Shown here one piece after another: positions 1 to 6,168 of a stretch of 20,810 bases of DNA (its first letter is position 1; each line of letters begins with the position of its first letter). This DNA is from an uncultured Lachnospiraceae bacterium (GTDB taxonomy: Bacteria; Bacillota; Clostridia; Lachnospirales; Lachnospiraceae). The notes under the pieces were generated by a model that saw only the letters and a program-made list of their open reading frames with translations, ran no database searches and had not been told where the DNA came from. A program made the translations under genes and the position numbers. The DNA is taken from NCBI GenBank assembly GCA_947631755.1, contig CANRMO010000015.1:1-20810 (forward strand), in the 5' to 3' direction.

Positions 1-30
1 GTCCCCTGGCCATGCAAATTCTTTAAAACG

Positions 31-69
31 CCACAAGAGACACGTCCCTTTGTGGAGTGTCCCTTGTGG
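31..69. repeat. Imperfect inverted repeat in the leading non-coding stretch
   Basis: Arms at 31-43 (CCACAAGAGACAC) and 57-69 (GTGTCCCTTGTGG) pair over 13 positions with one A/C mismatch around a 13-nt loop. Only a short T-run follows, so a terminator for a gene left of the window is possible but unproven. The rest of 1-222 is AT-rich and shows no gene. Confidence 0.5.
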
Positions 70-222
70 TTTCTGCCTGCTGGCAGGATTTAGAAAAGGA
101 CAGCCCAAATATAGTATACGAGTTTAATTCCGATTTTGGTTAATTGGATCCTGGACTGCCCATAATTATTCTAACATAATTACTGAAAAAATAAAAGCAA
201 AATATTAAGAAAAATAAAAATT

Positions 223-684
223 TTATATATTTTGTGATTTATTCAGCACCTTCAGCTTTGCGCGCTGCCATAAACCGAGTTTTTCTTTTGGGCTCTCCAG
301 TGCGCCGCGCCCTTTTACATCCATGATATAGATGCCGCTCAGAACAACTTTAAGTTCTTTTTTTACCGGAAGAAGCGGAAAGATTTTCTCATCACACATC
401 AGAGACATGATCTTTGGCCCGATCTTTGCCTTTACAATGGGCACCTTTGAGCGGCGAAGATATTTGGGTGTGCTGTCCAGGACAAGTTTCGGGAGTCCGG
501 CGTCTTTTAGCTTCATTCGCTTCTTGTCGATGACCAGAATAGAGGCAACTTGTGCCGCCGCCTGCATCTTAGCCTGTGATTCATCCTGCTTTTTCTGCAT
601 TTTATTCCCAAGAAAATATAAGACAACCATGAGAATTACCAGGACTGCCACAACAATTCCAAGTACAATAAGAAAAGTTTTCAT
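223..684 (-). CDS. Small membrane-anchored protein of unknown function
   Basis: A 153-residue protein that I do not recognise. It begins with one strong hydrophobic segment (about residues 3-25, rich in V, I and L), then a short Gln/Lys-rich stretch (KMQKKQDESQAKMQ), then about 110 mostly basic residues with no motif I can name. The layout suggests a single-span protein with an N-out or N-in anchor and a soluble C-terminal domain. I chose the ATG at 684 because GGAG lies 6 nt upstream on the minus strand and because the hydrophobic segment then starts at the N-terminus. The open frame continues to 762, but that extension lacks a ribosome binding site and runs through a leader hairpin. It follows plsC on the same strand after a gap of about 126 bp and may be read through from it. 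Low-complexity AT-rich DNA follows its stop. Confidence 0.7.
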   Translation of the reverse strand: MKTFLIVLGIVVAVLVILMVVLYFLGNKMQKKQDESQAKMQAAAQVASILVIDKKRMKLKDAGLPKLVLDSTPKYLRRSKVPIVKAKIGPKIMSLMCDEKIFPLLPVKKELKVVLSGIYIMDVKGRGALESPKEKLGLWQRAKLKVLNKSQNI

Positions 685-729
685 AGTATTCTCCATTCCT
701 GTGCTGCCTTTGTACTGTGTGATCAACAT

Positions 730-762
730 GTGTTTGTGCAGGCTGCACACAGACACAAACAC
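730..762 (-). other. Stem-loop in the leader of the small membrane-protein gene
   Basis: GTGTTTGTG (730-738) pairs perfectly with CACAAACAC (754-762), and an inner TGCAG/CTGCA can also pair. It lies between plsC and the 153-residue protein. No regulatory family is recognised. Confidence 0.4.
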
Positions 763-783
763 GGATATGTATCATAAAGCGGG

Positions 784-801
784 TGTGGGAATGAACCCAC
801 A
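784..801 (-). terminator. Hairpin just after plsC
   Basis: TGTGGG and CCCACA form a perfect 6-bp stem with a 6-nt loop, starting 10 nt beyond the plsC stop codon. No U-tract follows on the minus strand, so termination would be weak; it may act as an mRNA 3' stem. Confidence 0.3.
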
Positions 802-810
802 AATTCTATT

Positions 811-1551
811 TTAACATTTCCCCTCAGAAAAATAAATAGAATTTTCGTACATTTGTGCAATAATTTCCCGGACGTAAGCGCCCAGATGTTTTTTTGTGTC
901 TTTATCCAGTTTATCCGGGTAGATTGGTTTGCCAAATTCGATCCGGATATTGCCCTTTCGGATCCATGGCAGGCAGTTCTCAAAAATTTTTTCCGTTCCG
1001 TGGAAACAGACGGGCACAATGGGGCATTTTCCCTTTGTGGCGATCTTCATGCTCCCCTCTTTAAATTCCAGCAGGGTGTCGGTGGCATTGCGCGTTCCCT
1101 CCGGTGCAATATAGATGGAGTATCCGTTTTTTACCAGAGAGATGGCGGACAATATTACCTCAAGATTTTGCTTTACGTTCCCGCGGTCCATAAACAGGCA
1201 GTTTAGAAAGTACATCCACTGGGCGACGCAAGGCATTTTTTTAATTTCCTTTTTGGAAATAAAAGCAGTCTGATTTGGAACGGTGGCGTAGGCCAGGATG
1301 ATATCGTAAAAACTCCGGTGGTTGGCCGCATACATGACCGGCGTGTCCCTTGGTATATTTTCCAGTCCGACAATTGTTTTTTTACAGCCGGAGATAAACA
1401 TGACGAGACTGAAAGCTCCCTTTACGGCGAGCTGTGCCAGCCTGGCAGCGGCCATCGGGTTGATTGCACGGATAATAAATTCGATCAGATACGCGGGTAT
1501 ACTGAGAATAGAAATAATAATGTATGCGATTAAAATTAAAAATGTTCTCAT
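811..1551 (-). CDS. plsC: 1-acyl-sn-glycerol-3-phosphate acyltransferase (PlsC family)
   Basis: This 246-residue enzyme should transfer a second acyl chain to lysophosphatidic acid, giving phosphatidic acid for membrane phospholipid synthesis at the inner face of the membrane. The N-terminal ~30 residues are hydrophobic and probably anchor it. The catalytic HX4D motif is present as NHRSFYD (His78, Asp83), and the glycerol-phosphate-binding block is PEGTRN (about residues 150-155). A later IVPVCFHGT block also fits the family. The length is normal. It starts 14 bp after the stop of the upstream peptidase gene, so the two are probably cotranscribed from the promoter at 2550-2578. The family is clear; exact acyl-donor preference (acyl-CoA or acyl-ACP) cannot be read from sequence. 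Confidence 0.9.
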   Translation of the reverse strand: MRTFLILIAYIIISILSIPAYLIEFIIRAINPMAAARLAQLAVKGAFSLVMFISGCKKTIVGLENIPRDTPVMYAANHRSFYDIILAYATVPNQTAFISKKEIKKMPCVAQWMYFLNCLFMDRGNVKQNLEVILSAISLVKNGYSIYIAPEGTRNATDTLLEFKEGSMKIATKGKCPIVPVCFHGTEKIFENCLPWIRKGNIRIEFGKPIYPDKLDKDTKKHLGAYVREIIAQMYENSIYFSEGKC

Positions 1552-1565
1552 ATTAATCTGGCTCC

Positions 1566-2459
1566 TTATTTTTTCTTCTTAGACGGCTTGGCAGTGGCCT
1601 GGATTTCATCCGGATCCTCAACATCGATGCGGGAATCCTTCTCATCACTGTCGCAGCTGACCCCGTAATACTCTTCCATCGTCAATTTATTTTTATATAG
1701 ATAAGTGGCCATCCTGACGCCGACGTAGCGGATGTGCCACGGCTCAAACTGGTAGCCGGTAATTTTGCTCTTGCCAGAGGGGTAGCGGACGATATAACCG
1801 TATTTATGAGCGTTTTTTGCCACCCATTTTCCCTCTTTTGTAGAGGCAAAATTCTGTGTCAGCAGATAACTCACCTGTCGGCAGGAAATGTCAATTGTCA
1901 GCCCGGTCTGATGTTCACTGCTCCCCGGCATCGCGGAAAACGTGTCTGTCGTATCTGTTCCGTAGATGCTGATATTGCGGAGATAGATTTGTCTCTGCCG
2001 CTCATAGGAGCGGTAGCCGGAGACCCCGCAGAGTATCAGCTTTTTCTTCCTGGCAGCGCGGAACATCTTCTCCAGCGCACTGGCAGCCGGTTTCCGCAGT
2101 TTTCTCTTGTCATCCCTGTAATCAAAGCTGAACGGAATGTCAGGTTCCACCAGGTTTGGCGGAGTGTAGGATGACGGCAAGAGATAATGGCGGTTCACCA
2201 GGCATGTGGTACTGCTGGGTATGGTATCAATCGGCACCGCGCTTGTCGGATCCTGAATGCTGTTTAGATCCTCCGGCAGATACTGGCTGTTGTCTTCCGT
2301 CACCGGAGCTTCGGCGGCGGAGGCGCTGACAGCGGATGGGCTTCCGGATTCCCCGGTGGTCCCGGAGATATCCCGCCGGCCATTTAATATAAGTATTGCA
2401 ATAACAGCCACAGTCAGTATGAGAGCCAGTCCTGTAAGCATTGTTCGTCTCATATGCAT
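1566..2459 (-). CDS. VanY-type D-alanyl-D-alanine carboxypeptidase, membrane-anchored
   Basis: A 297-residue M15B-family zinc peptidase, expected to trim the terminal D-Ala from peptidoglycan stem peptides outside the membrane. Residues about 7-26 form a signal anchor, followed by a Ser/Ala/Pro-rich linker to about residue 90. The catalytic domain shows SGYRSYERQ (about 147-155), the zinc-ligand motif SEHQTGLTID (His183, Asp190) and EPWHIRYVG (Glu239 and ligand His242), all as expected for VanY/DdcY proteins. A basic Lys-rich tail ends the protein. I chose the ATG at 2459 because AGAGGA lies about 6 nt upstream; an in-frame ATG two codons later is possible. This gene and plsC form a likely two-gene operon. 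Nothing here points to vancomycin resistance: no vanH/A/X genes are nearby. Confidence 0.88.
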   Translation of the reverse strand: MHMRRTMLTGLALILTVAVIAILILNGRRDISGTTGESGSPSAVSASAAEAPVTEDNSQYLPEDLNSIQDPTSAVPIDTIPSSTTCLVNRHYLLPSSYTPPNLVEPDIPFSFDYRDDKRKLRKPAASALEKMFRAARKKKLILCGVSGYRSYERQRQIYLRNISIYGTDTTDTFSAMPGSSEHQTGLTIDISCRQVSYLLTQNFASTKEGKWVAKNAHKYGYIVRYPSGKSKITGYQFEPWHIRYVGVRMATYLYKNKLTMEEYYGVSCDSDEKDSRIDVEDPDEIQATAKPSKKKK

Positions 2460-2549
2460 TTTTTTCCTCTATCAAAAATCAAATACAAAACATCTCAGAA
2501 TTGCGTTAGTTGTATATTAACTGAAAGTTACAAAAAAGTACATATGAGC

Positions 2550-2578
2550 ATTATACCCTTAATGATGTGAAAAATCAA
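2550..2578 (-). promoter_or_regulatory. Sigma-A promoter for the peptidase-plsC operon
   Basis: On the minus strand, TTGATT (2578-2573), a 17-bp spacer and a perfect TATAAT (2555-2550). It overlaps the last codons of queT, so transcription would start near 2543 and give a leader of about 84 nt. Confidence 0.65.
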
Positions 2579-3068
2579 TGAATTTCATAGCGCCGGCGCC
2601 AAATCGGTTCAGGGCAGTGAGTAAGAACATGCCGAGAATATAGCACGACAGGATTTCTCCGATTCCCACTGTGAGCATCATAAAGGGGATGGGCAGTGCC
2701 ATTCCGTAGGCGTAGCGGAGTATCAGGGGAACAATGACTGTATTGGCGGCAATCGGTGGGATGGGCACCAGCCATTTGTGTTTTTTCAGCGCATAAGAGC
2801 CGAGAGCGCCGAGCAGGGTGGCAAGGCTGCCGAATACAACATCCATAGGTGCAGTTCCCGTGAGGATATTGCTGAGAAAGCAGCCGATTGTCAGCCCCGG
2901 AATAGCGGCCGGTGTAAAATAAGGTAAAATAGTAAGTGCCTCTGAGATACGGATCTGGATATTCCCATTTGCCAGATTAAAAGGAAATGCATTGACAAAA
3001 ATAGTCAACACGACATAGAGGGCAGCGGTCATAGCTGCCTGGCAGGTAAATAATACTTTCTTATTCAT
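2559..3068 (-). CDS. queT: QueT-family ECF transporter S component (queuosine precursor uptake)
   Basis: A 169-residue, very hydrophobic protein with about five or six membrane segments. It carries the QueT-like signature QIRISEALTILPYFTPAAIPGL (given in part) near residues 40-60, followed by GCFLSNI and a conserved NTVIVP stretch. As the substrate-binding S component of an energy-coupling-factor transporter it would import a queuosine precursor such as preQ1, using the shared EcfA/A'/T module encoded elsewhere. A preQ1-I-like riboswitch sits directly upstream with its 3' end overlapping the ribosome binding site, which independently supports the substrate. The start ATG at 3068 is preceded by AAGGAG. 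It lies downstream of the TSCPD gene on the same strand. Confidence 0.88.
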   Translation of the reverse strand: MNKKVLFTCQAAMTAALYVVLTIFVNAFPFNLANGNIQIRISEALTILPYFTPAAIPGLTIGCFLSNILTGTAPMDVVFGSLATLLGALGSYALKKHKWLVPIPPIAANTVIVPLILRYAYGMALPIPFMMLTVGIGEILSCYILGMFLLTALNRFGAGAMKFIDFSHH

Positions 3069-3075
3069 TTTTAAT

Positions 3076-3117
3076 CTCCTTAGTTTTGTTTAATGAGTGG
3101 ATGGTTTCGAACACTCA
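3076..3117 (-). promoter_or_regulatory. preQ1-I riboswitch candidate controlling queT
   Basis: Reading the minus strand, GAGTG (3116-3112) pairs with CACTC (3099-3095) around a 12-nt loop TTCGAAACCATC, followed by an A-rich tail ATTAAACAAAACTAAGGAG ending at 3076. This matches the small H-type pseudoknot layout of preQ1-I aptamers, and the tail closely resembles that of known examples. The AAGGAG at its end is the queT ribosome binding site, so ligand binding should hide it and lower translation. The call rests on pattern recognition and context; a covariance-model scan would settle it. Confidence 0.8.
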
Positions 3118-3135
3118 GGCCATAAAATGGACCGT

Positions 3136-3396
3136 TTACTGATTTTGTCCGGCCTCGTAGGCTTCCCGTACCGCATGTGCCAGCTGGTCGCCGCAGGAAG
3201 TGTTTTTGAAGCCGCATTTTATGCCGCCGAGCTTGTTTTCAATCTCTTCTACGGTCATACCGTCAACAAGCGCGTGAACTGCTTTCAGGTTGCCGTTGCA
3301 GCCGCCTGTAAAATTCACATCGGTCACAATGTTTCCGTTGATTTCGAAATCAATCTGGCGGGAACAGGTTCCCTTTGTTGTATAGGTATAATGCAT
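3136..3396 (-). CDS. TIGR03905-family TSCPD domain protein
   Basis: An 86-residue protein of the TSCPD family, which is a small domain also found at the end of some vitamin B12-dependent ribonucleotide reductases; the function of the free-standing form is not known. It opens MHYTYTTKGTCSRQI and carries the typical FTGGCNGNLKAV and later C-G-x(5)-CGDQLA blocks, giving four conserved cysteines. I chose the ATG at 3396: AAGGGGGG lies 9 nt upstream, and the -10 box at 3426-3431 would put the transcript start at about the alternative ATG at 3417, which has no ribosome binding site. The gene has its own strong promoter and is followed by the queT riboswitch. Confidence 0.85.
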   Translation of the reverse strand: MHYTYTTKGTCSRQIDFEINGNIVTDVNFTGGCNGNLKAVHALVDGMTVEEIENKLGGIKCGFKNTSCGDQLAHAVREAYEAGQNQ

Positions 3397-3425
3397 CCGG
3401 TCTATCCCCCCTTTCATGAGAACTT

Positions 3426-3454
3426 ATTATAGCGGAAAACAAGAGATTTGTCCA
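3426..3454 (-). promoter_or_regulatory. Sigma-A promoter for the TSCPD gene
   Basis: On the minus strand TGGACA (3454-3449), a 17-bp spacer and a perfect TATAAT (3431-3426). Predicted start of transcription is near 3419. It may also serve queT by read-through. Confidence 0.75.
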
Positions 3455-3468
3455 GCCAGGGCAGCTAT

Positions 3469-4164
3469 TTAGCGGCCAAATCTTGTCATATTCAGTATAT
3501 AAGTATCAAAACGTGATTCCAGTGTGGATTTGTAGCGGCGGCTGATGGGGAGAGAGATATTGCCGCTCAGTATTGCCTGTTTGTTTTTTGGCTTGATATA
3601 GTGTTTTAAATTGATGATCGCAGAACGTGAGATGGGGCAGAACCCTAAGTCTTTTAATTCTTCAGCCCAGACCTTTAATGGTTTTCTGGTAGAGAACGTA
3701 GTGCCATCTTCTGTATAAAAAATAGTGTATTTCTGATCCGTGTAAAGATACAGGATATCCCGGCAGGGGAGCGTCGTCGCCTCGTCTATGGATATGGGAT
3801 AATAGTCGCGGTCAAGAAAGGCGGCCCTTTTGATACAGTTGTCAATGGAGTGTTCCGAGTATGGCTTTGTTAGAAAATTGATCACGCTGCGCCCGAATGC
3901 ATCTGGCATTAGTTCATGGTGGGTTGTGCTAAAGACGATAAAGGTAGAGGGGTTTGTGCGCTCCAGCATATTTTTTATCTGAATACCGTTTATGCCGTCT
4001 AGCTCAATATCTAAAAAGAGGAGATTGAGAGATGAATGTTCCGGGCTGTCTAACAATTCCTCGCCGGATGAATACGTATGGACATCTCCGTAACCGAGAT
4101 CCATACAATAATTTTTAATACATTCCCTGTCTTTGGCAAAGTCATCACATATTCCGATTTTCAT
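3469..4164 (-). CDS. LytTR-family response regulator, agr-like module A
   Basis: A 231-residue AgrA/LytR-type regulator. The receiver domain (about 1-120) has the acidic pair at Asp7-Asp8, the phosphoacceptor Asp52 in LLFLDIELDG, and Lys100 in FLTKPY. The C-terminal LytTR DNA-binding domain (about 130-231) includes ILYLYTDQKYTIF and the typical CPISRSAIINLKHY block. It should accept phosphate from the GHKL kinase encoded just upstream and bind the paired ACCGYTYRTCG repeats in this module. A good GGAAGGAG site precedes the ATG at 4164. Unlike its paralogue at 12520-13218, it is separated from its kinase by 112 bp that contain another pair of LytTR sites, so it probably has an autoregulated promoter of its own. 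By eye the two regulators share about 79% identity, with most differences in the LytTR domain. Confidence 0.9.
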   Translation of the reverse strand: MKIGICDDFAKDRECIKNYCMDLGYGDVHTYSSGEELLDSPEHSSLNLLFLDIELDGINGIQIKNMLERTNPSTFIVFSTTHHELMPDAFGRSVINFLTKPYSEHSIDNCIKRAAFLDRDYYPISIDEATTLPCRDILYLYTDQKYTIFYTEDGTTFSTRKPLKVWAEELKDLGFCPISRSAIINLKHYIKPKNKQAILSGNISLPISRRYKSTLESRFDTYILNMTRFGR

Positions 4165-4196
4165 ATTATGTCTCCTTCCATTTTTGTGATAAAAAC

Positions 4197-4225
4197 AAAT
4201 TACCAGATATTGTTAAAAAAATCCA
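4197..4225 (-). promoter_or_regulatory. Candidate LytTR-activated promoter for response regulator A
   Basis: On the minus strand TGGATT (4225-4220) lies exactly 7 nt after the LytTR repeat pair, the same spacing seen at the peptide promoter. A weak TAATTT (4202-4197) follows after 17 bp, preceded by TG (extended -10). A weak core promoter is what an activator-dependent site should look like. Confidence 0.45.
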
Positions 4226-4232
4226 GTATTAT

Positions 4233-4265
4233 GTGACGAACGGTCGTTTCATGCGACAAACGGTT
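4233..4265 (-). promoter_or_regulatory. LytTR-type direct repeat pair between kinase A and regulator A
   Basis: Two 13-bp repeats, GTGACGAACGGTC (4233-4245) and GCGACAAACGGTT (4253-4265), start 20 bp apart. On the minus strand they read ACCGTTTGTCG and ACCGTTCGTCA, oriented toward the regulator gene just as the divergent-promoter pair is oriented toward the peptide. LytTR regulators commonly bind such 9-bp repeats about two helical turns apart. Module B has no equivalent site here. Confidence 0.7.
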
Positions 4266-4276
4266 AAATAACCGGA

Positions 4277-5551
4277 CTATGAATTGATGTTGCGGAGTAG
4301 AACAAATGCGCTAAAAATGTTGTCCCTTACCTCAAGATCCAGCCGCCCGTCATACCTCTCCACCACACTGCGGACATTCTTCAGACCAAGGCCGTGGTTT
4401 ATTGTGTCAATTTTAGAAGTGGCCAGCTCTTCCAGGTCTTTCTCCTGGTCAGGGTCACATGTGTTTTCAACTGTCAGGTTTATGTACTCCGGGCTGGCAA
4501 ACAGGGAGACATAGATTTTCCTAAGACACCCCTCCGGCAGCCGCTCCAGCGCCTCCACCGCATTTTTCAGAAGATTGGAAAAGACAATGCACAAGTCGCT
4601 GTCATCCACAAAGATCTCCTCCGGGAATTTCCCCTCCATGTAAAAATCACTGTTCTCCGGCTTGTTCTCGTAGAAGTAGTTGGCAATGGCATCACCCACC
4701 GGATGGTTCGTGGAGATATAGTAAACCGACTCTTTGTTTTTGGCAAGCGCGGCGACATATCGCTTCAGCCCTTCTGTGTCATTTTCTGCAATAAGTCCCT
4801 GCATGGCAGTGATGTGGAAGTTGTAGTCGTGGCGGAACGCCCGCAGATCCATTGTCTTTTGTTGCAGCTCCCGGTAGTGCTGCTCCTCCAGCTGCAATAA
4901 TTTCAGTTTCACCTCATCCGCCTGCTTTAATAATATGTTGTAGTGGCGGAGACGTAAGTAGAGAAAGAGGATGGCAAGGCTCATGATCACGGTGACGAAG
5001 ATGGCAACGATCAGAAAATGCCTGCCAAACCGGTTCAGATCCATGAAGAACAGGACGCTGCTGAAAACGGAGAGAAGAAAATCAATAATGATCACAAAAG
5101 CGATAAGGCAGTATCCGCCCAGGTGGATGTGTTCTAATGGGCTGAAGTTGGAGGGTACCTTTTTTTCGAGAAAGAAGAGCAGGAAAAAAATGACCAGTAT
5201 GACCAAACAGTCTGTAAAAACGGAGTAATTGTGCCCGCTATTTATGCTTCCGGCAAAGATTATGAAGTACAGATATGCCACTATAGTTGTACATATATTT
5301 ATGACAAGGGAATACACGGAGATCCAGCACAGGGTAAAATACCATTTTTCCGTAAACAGCAGCAGAGCGATCAATAAGATTATAAAAGTATTTGGTATCT
5401 GTAGGCTGAAGAGAAGCAGATAAACAGCCCATATAATGGCAAGCGAGCTGCAGGCCAACAGGGACAGGGGGCCCCTCATCTGTGCATGGAGAATACGTCT
5501 CATAAAATAAAGAAAGCAGAATAATTCCAGGCAAAACAATAGTATGCGCAT
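4277..5551 (-). CDS. AgrC-like GHKL sensor histidine kinase, module A
   Basis: A 424-residue HPK10-type kinase. The first ~205 residues hold about six membrane segments and form the sensor; a coiled linker (about 205-235) leads to the phosphoacceptor block LRAFRHDYNFH with His241. The ATPase part shows the N box SNLLKNAVEAL (about 325-335) and the G box NHGLGLKNV (about 385-393). Kinases of this class usually detect extracellular peptides and signal to LytTR regulators, here the product of 3469-4164. No AgrB or AgrD gene lies nearby; the obvious candidate signal is the 21-residue peptide on the opposite strand at 5785-5850. GAGGTGA precedes the ATG at 5551. Its paralogue at 11217-12494 is nearly identical in the kinase half but differs at about 35 positions in the sensor half. 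Confidence 0.92.
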   Translation of the reverse strand: MRILLFCLELFCFLYFMRRILHAQMRGPLSLLACSSLAIIWAVYLLLFSLQIPNTFIILLIALLLFTEKWYFTLCWISVYSLVINICTTIVAYLYFIIFAGSINSGHNYSVFTDCLVILVIFFLLFFLEKKVPSNFSPLEHIHLGGYCLIAFVIIIDFLLSVFSSVLFFMDLNRFGRHFLIVAIFVTVIMSLAILFLYLRLRHYNILLKQADEVKLKLLQLEEQHYRELQQKTMDLRAFRHDYNFHITAMQGLIAENDTEGLKRYVAALAKNKESVYYISTNHPVGDAIANYFYENKPENSDFYMEGKFPEEIFVDDSDLCIVFSNLLKNAVEALERLPEGCLRKIYVSLFASPEYINLTVENTCDPDQEKDLEELATSKIDTINHGLGLKNVRSVVERYDGRLDLEVRDNIFSAFVLLRNINS

Positions 5552-5617
5552 AATACATTCACCTCACAAAAGTAAAATACATTTGATATATTTCGACAAA
5601 ATAAGAGTGTTTCTTCT

Positions 5618-5646
5618 ATCTTAATGGCAAATAAATGAAATGTCAA
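5618..5646 (-). promoter_or_regulatory. Sigma-A promoter of the kinase A operon
   Basis: On the minus strand a perfect TTGACA (5646-5641), a 17-bp spacer and TAAGAT (5623-5618). The LytTR repeat pair abuts the -35 box. The same promoter occurs in module B at 11122-11150. Confidence 0.8.
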
Positions 5647-5648
5647 AT

Positions 5649-5681
5649 GACCGCTTATCGCAAAAATCGACCGTTCGTCGC
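5649..5681 (+). promoter_or_regulatory. LytTR direct repeat pair between divergent promoters, module A
   Basis: GACCGCTTATCGC (5649-5661) and GACCGTTCGTCGC (5669-5681), offset 20 bp. They lie between the kinase promoter (minus) and the peptide/RNA promoter (plus), whose -35 box begins 7 nt after the second repeat. This is the arrangement of the agr P2/P3 intergenic region. The same pair is conserved in module B. Confidence 0.8.
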
Positions 5682-5688
5682 ATGGAGC

Positions 5689-5718
5689 TTGAAATAGATA
5701 TTTTGATTGTGCTAAGAT
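5689..5718 (+). promoter_or_regulatory. Outward promoter for the peptide and structured RNA
   Basis: TTGAAA (5689-5694), an 18-bp spacer and TAAGAT (5713-5718). The non-ideal spacer and boxes fit an activator-dependent promoter. Transcription would begin near 5725. Confidence 0.6.
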
Positions 5719-5784
5719 TTACTTGTAACAAAGGAAAAAACAAAATCAACAAACACAAAAGAGAAATAAGGAGGTGATTGTAAC

Positions 5785-5850
5785 ATGTTTGGTCTCTTGT
5801 CATTTTCAACATGGTACGAGTGGTTTAAATACTGGTTTGGTAAGAAATGA
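5785..5850 (+). CDS. 21-residue Trp-rich amphipathic peptide, candidate signal or effector
   Basis: A 21-codon ORF preceded by AAGGAGGTGAT, a nearly full match to the 16S rRNA tail, 8-10 nt before the ATG. The peptide begins MFGLLSFSTW and ends KYWFGKK; it has Trp at 10, 13 and 17, Phe at 14 and 18, one Glu (12) and Lys at 15, 20 and 21, so a net charge of about +2. The 10/13-14/17-18 spacing fits an amphipathic helix. There is no leader, double-glycine motif or AgrD-like Cys ring. It lies directly behind a LytTR-controlled promoter divergent from an AgrC-like kinase. It could be a linear pheromone for that kinase, a delta-lysin/PSM-like effector, or a leaderless bacteriocin; the sequence alone cannot decide. 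I know of no named family that it matches. Confidence 0.7.
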   Translation: MFGLLSFSTWYEWFKYWFGKK

Positions 5851-5899
5851 TATCCCAGGCAATTATCCCTTGTATAAAGAATTTGTACAAAGGGTAATT

Positions 5900-6034
5900 T
5901 ACACAAAAGATAGCATTACAAAAGCTTACTTGTACAGAAGACGGCAATTACAAATTACAAAAGAAAACTTTTACAAGAGAAAAATTATTACAAAAGACGG
6001 CTTTTGCGAAAGAGGATCGCTACAAAAGACAAAG
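5900..6034 (+). repeat. Degenerate TTACAAAAGA repeat tract
   Basis: About eight copies of a motif close to TTACAAAAGA begin at 5900, 5917, 5933, 5949, 5956, 5972, 5989 and 6021. Most neighbours are 16-17 bp apart, with a phase break near 5956 and a gap near 6005. Two copies extend to ACGGC. A related TTACTTGTAACAAAGG occurs in the 5' leader at 5719. The tract is absent from module B. Confidence 0.6.
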
Positions 6035-6059
6035 AGCTAAATTGCTCAGATGATTATGG

Positions 6060-6162
6060 ATAAGAAACCCGGAATTACAAAAAATGCAAAACAATATCTC
6101 TATCCCTATATTGTTTGCATGTTCCAATAGCCGGGAATTGCGTAAGTACCGGGTTATCTTAT
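6060..6162 (+). ncRNA. Structured RNA element, copy E1
   Basis: A closing stem pairs ATAAGA-AACCCGG (6060-6072) with CCGGGTT-A-TCTTAT (6149-6162), 13 bp with one bulged A. Inside, 6084-6097 pairs with 6108-6120 (13 bp, one bulged A) and presents the loop CTCTATCCCT. A third short hairpin pairs TTCC (6122-6125) with GGAA (6134-6137). Copy E2 (10878-10998, minus) has the same closing stem, the same CTATCCCT loop and a TTCCG/CGGAA hairpin although much of the sequence differs. Conserved structure over changed sequence supports a functional RNA; a small mobile repeat is the main alternative. Confidence 0.6.
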
Positions 6163-6168
6163 ATATAT

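Larger units (their letters stand above)
3469..5694. repeat. Inverted duplication, copy A (kinase, regulator and LytTR promoter region)
   Basis: This segment is an inverted, diverged copy of 11074-13218. The non-coding part is about 95% identical (for example the stretch covering the LytTR sites and the kinase leader), the kinase domain about 96% identical at protein level, the sensor domain about 83%, the regulator about 79%. Similarity stops abruptly after GCTTGAAA, at the -35 box of the outward promoter. Confidence 0.85.

Noticed and set aside
332..814. Ser- and Arg-rich frames opposite the small membrane protein, and similar ones opposite hydF (10060-10488) and cca (8202-8915)
   Set aside because: They lie antisense to genes with clear family motifs or start signals, lack ribosome sites and show the composition of reverse-frame shadows.
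5900..6034. CRISPR-like array
   Set aside because: Units are about 10 bp, degenerate, with spacers of only 6-7 bp.
5774..6040. An 88-codon frame with a GTG start across the TTACAAAAGA tract, encoding ITKD-like repeats
   Set aside because: The GTG lies inside the ribosome site of the 21-residue ORF, there is no other start with a site, and the repeats appear to be a DNA/RNA-level feature.
6050..6130. A 26-codon ORF (MIMDKKPG...) ending in VCMFQ inside E1
   Set aside because: No ribosome site precedes either ATG, and copy E2 conserves the stems but not the frame.
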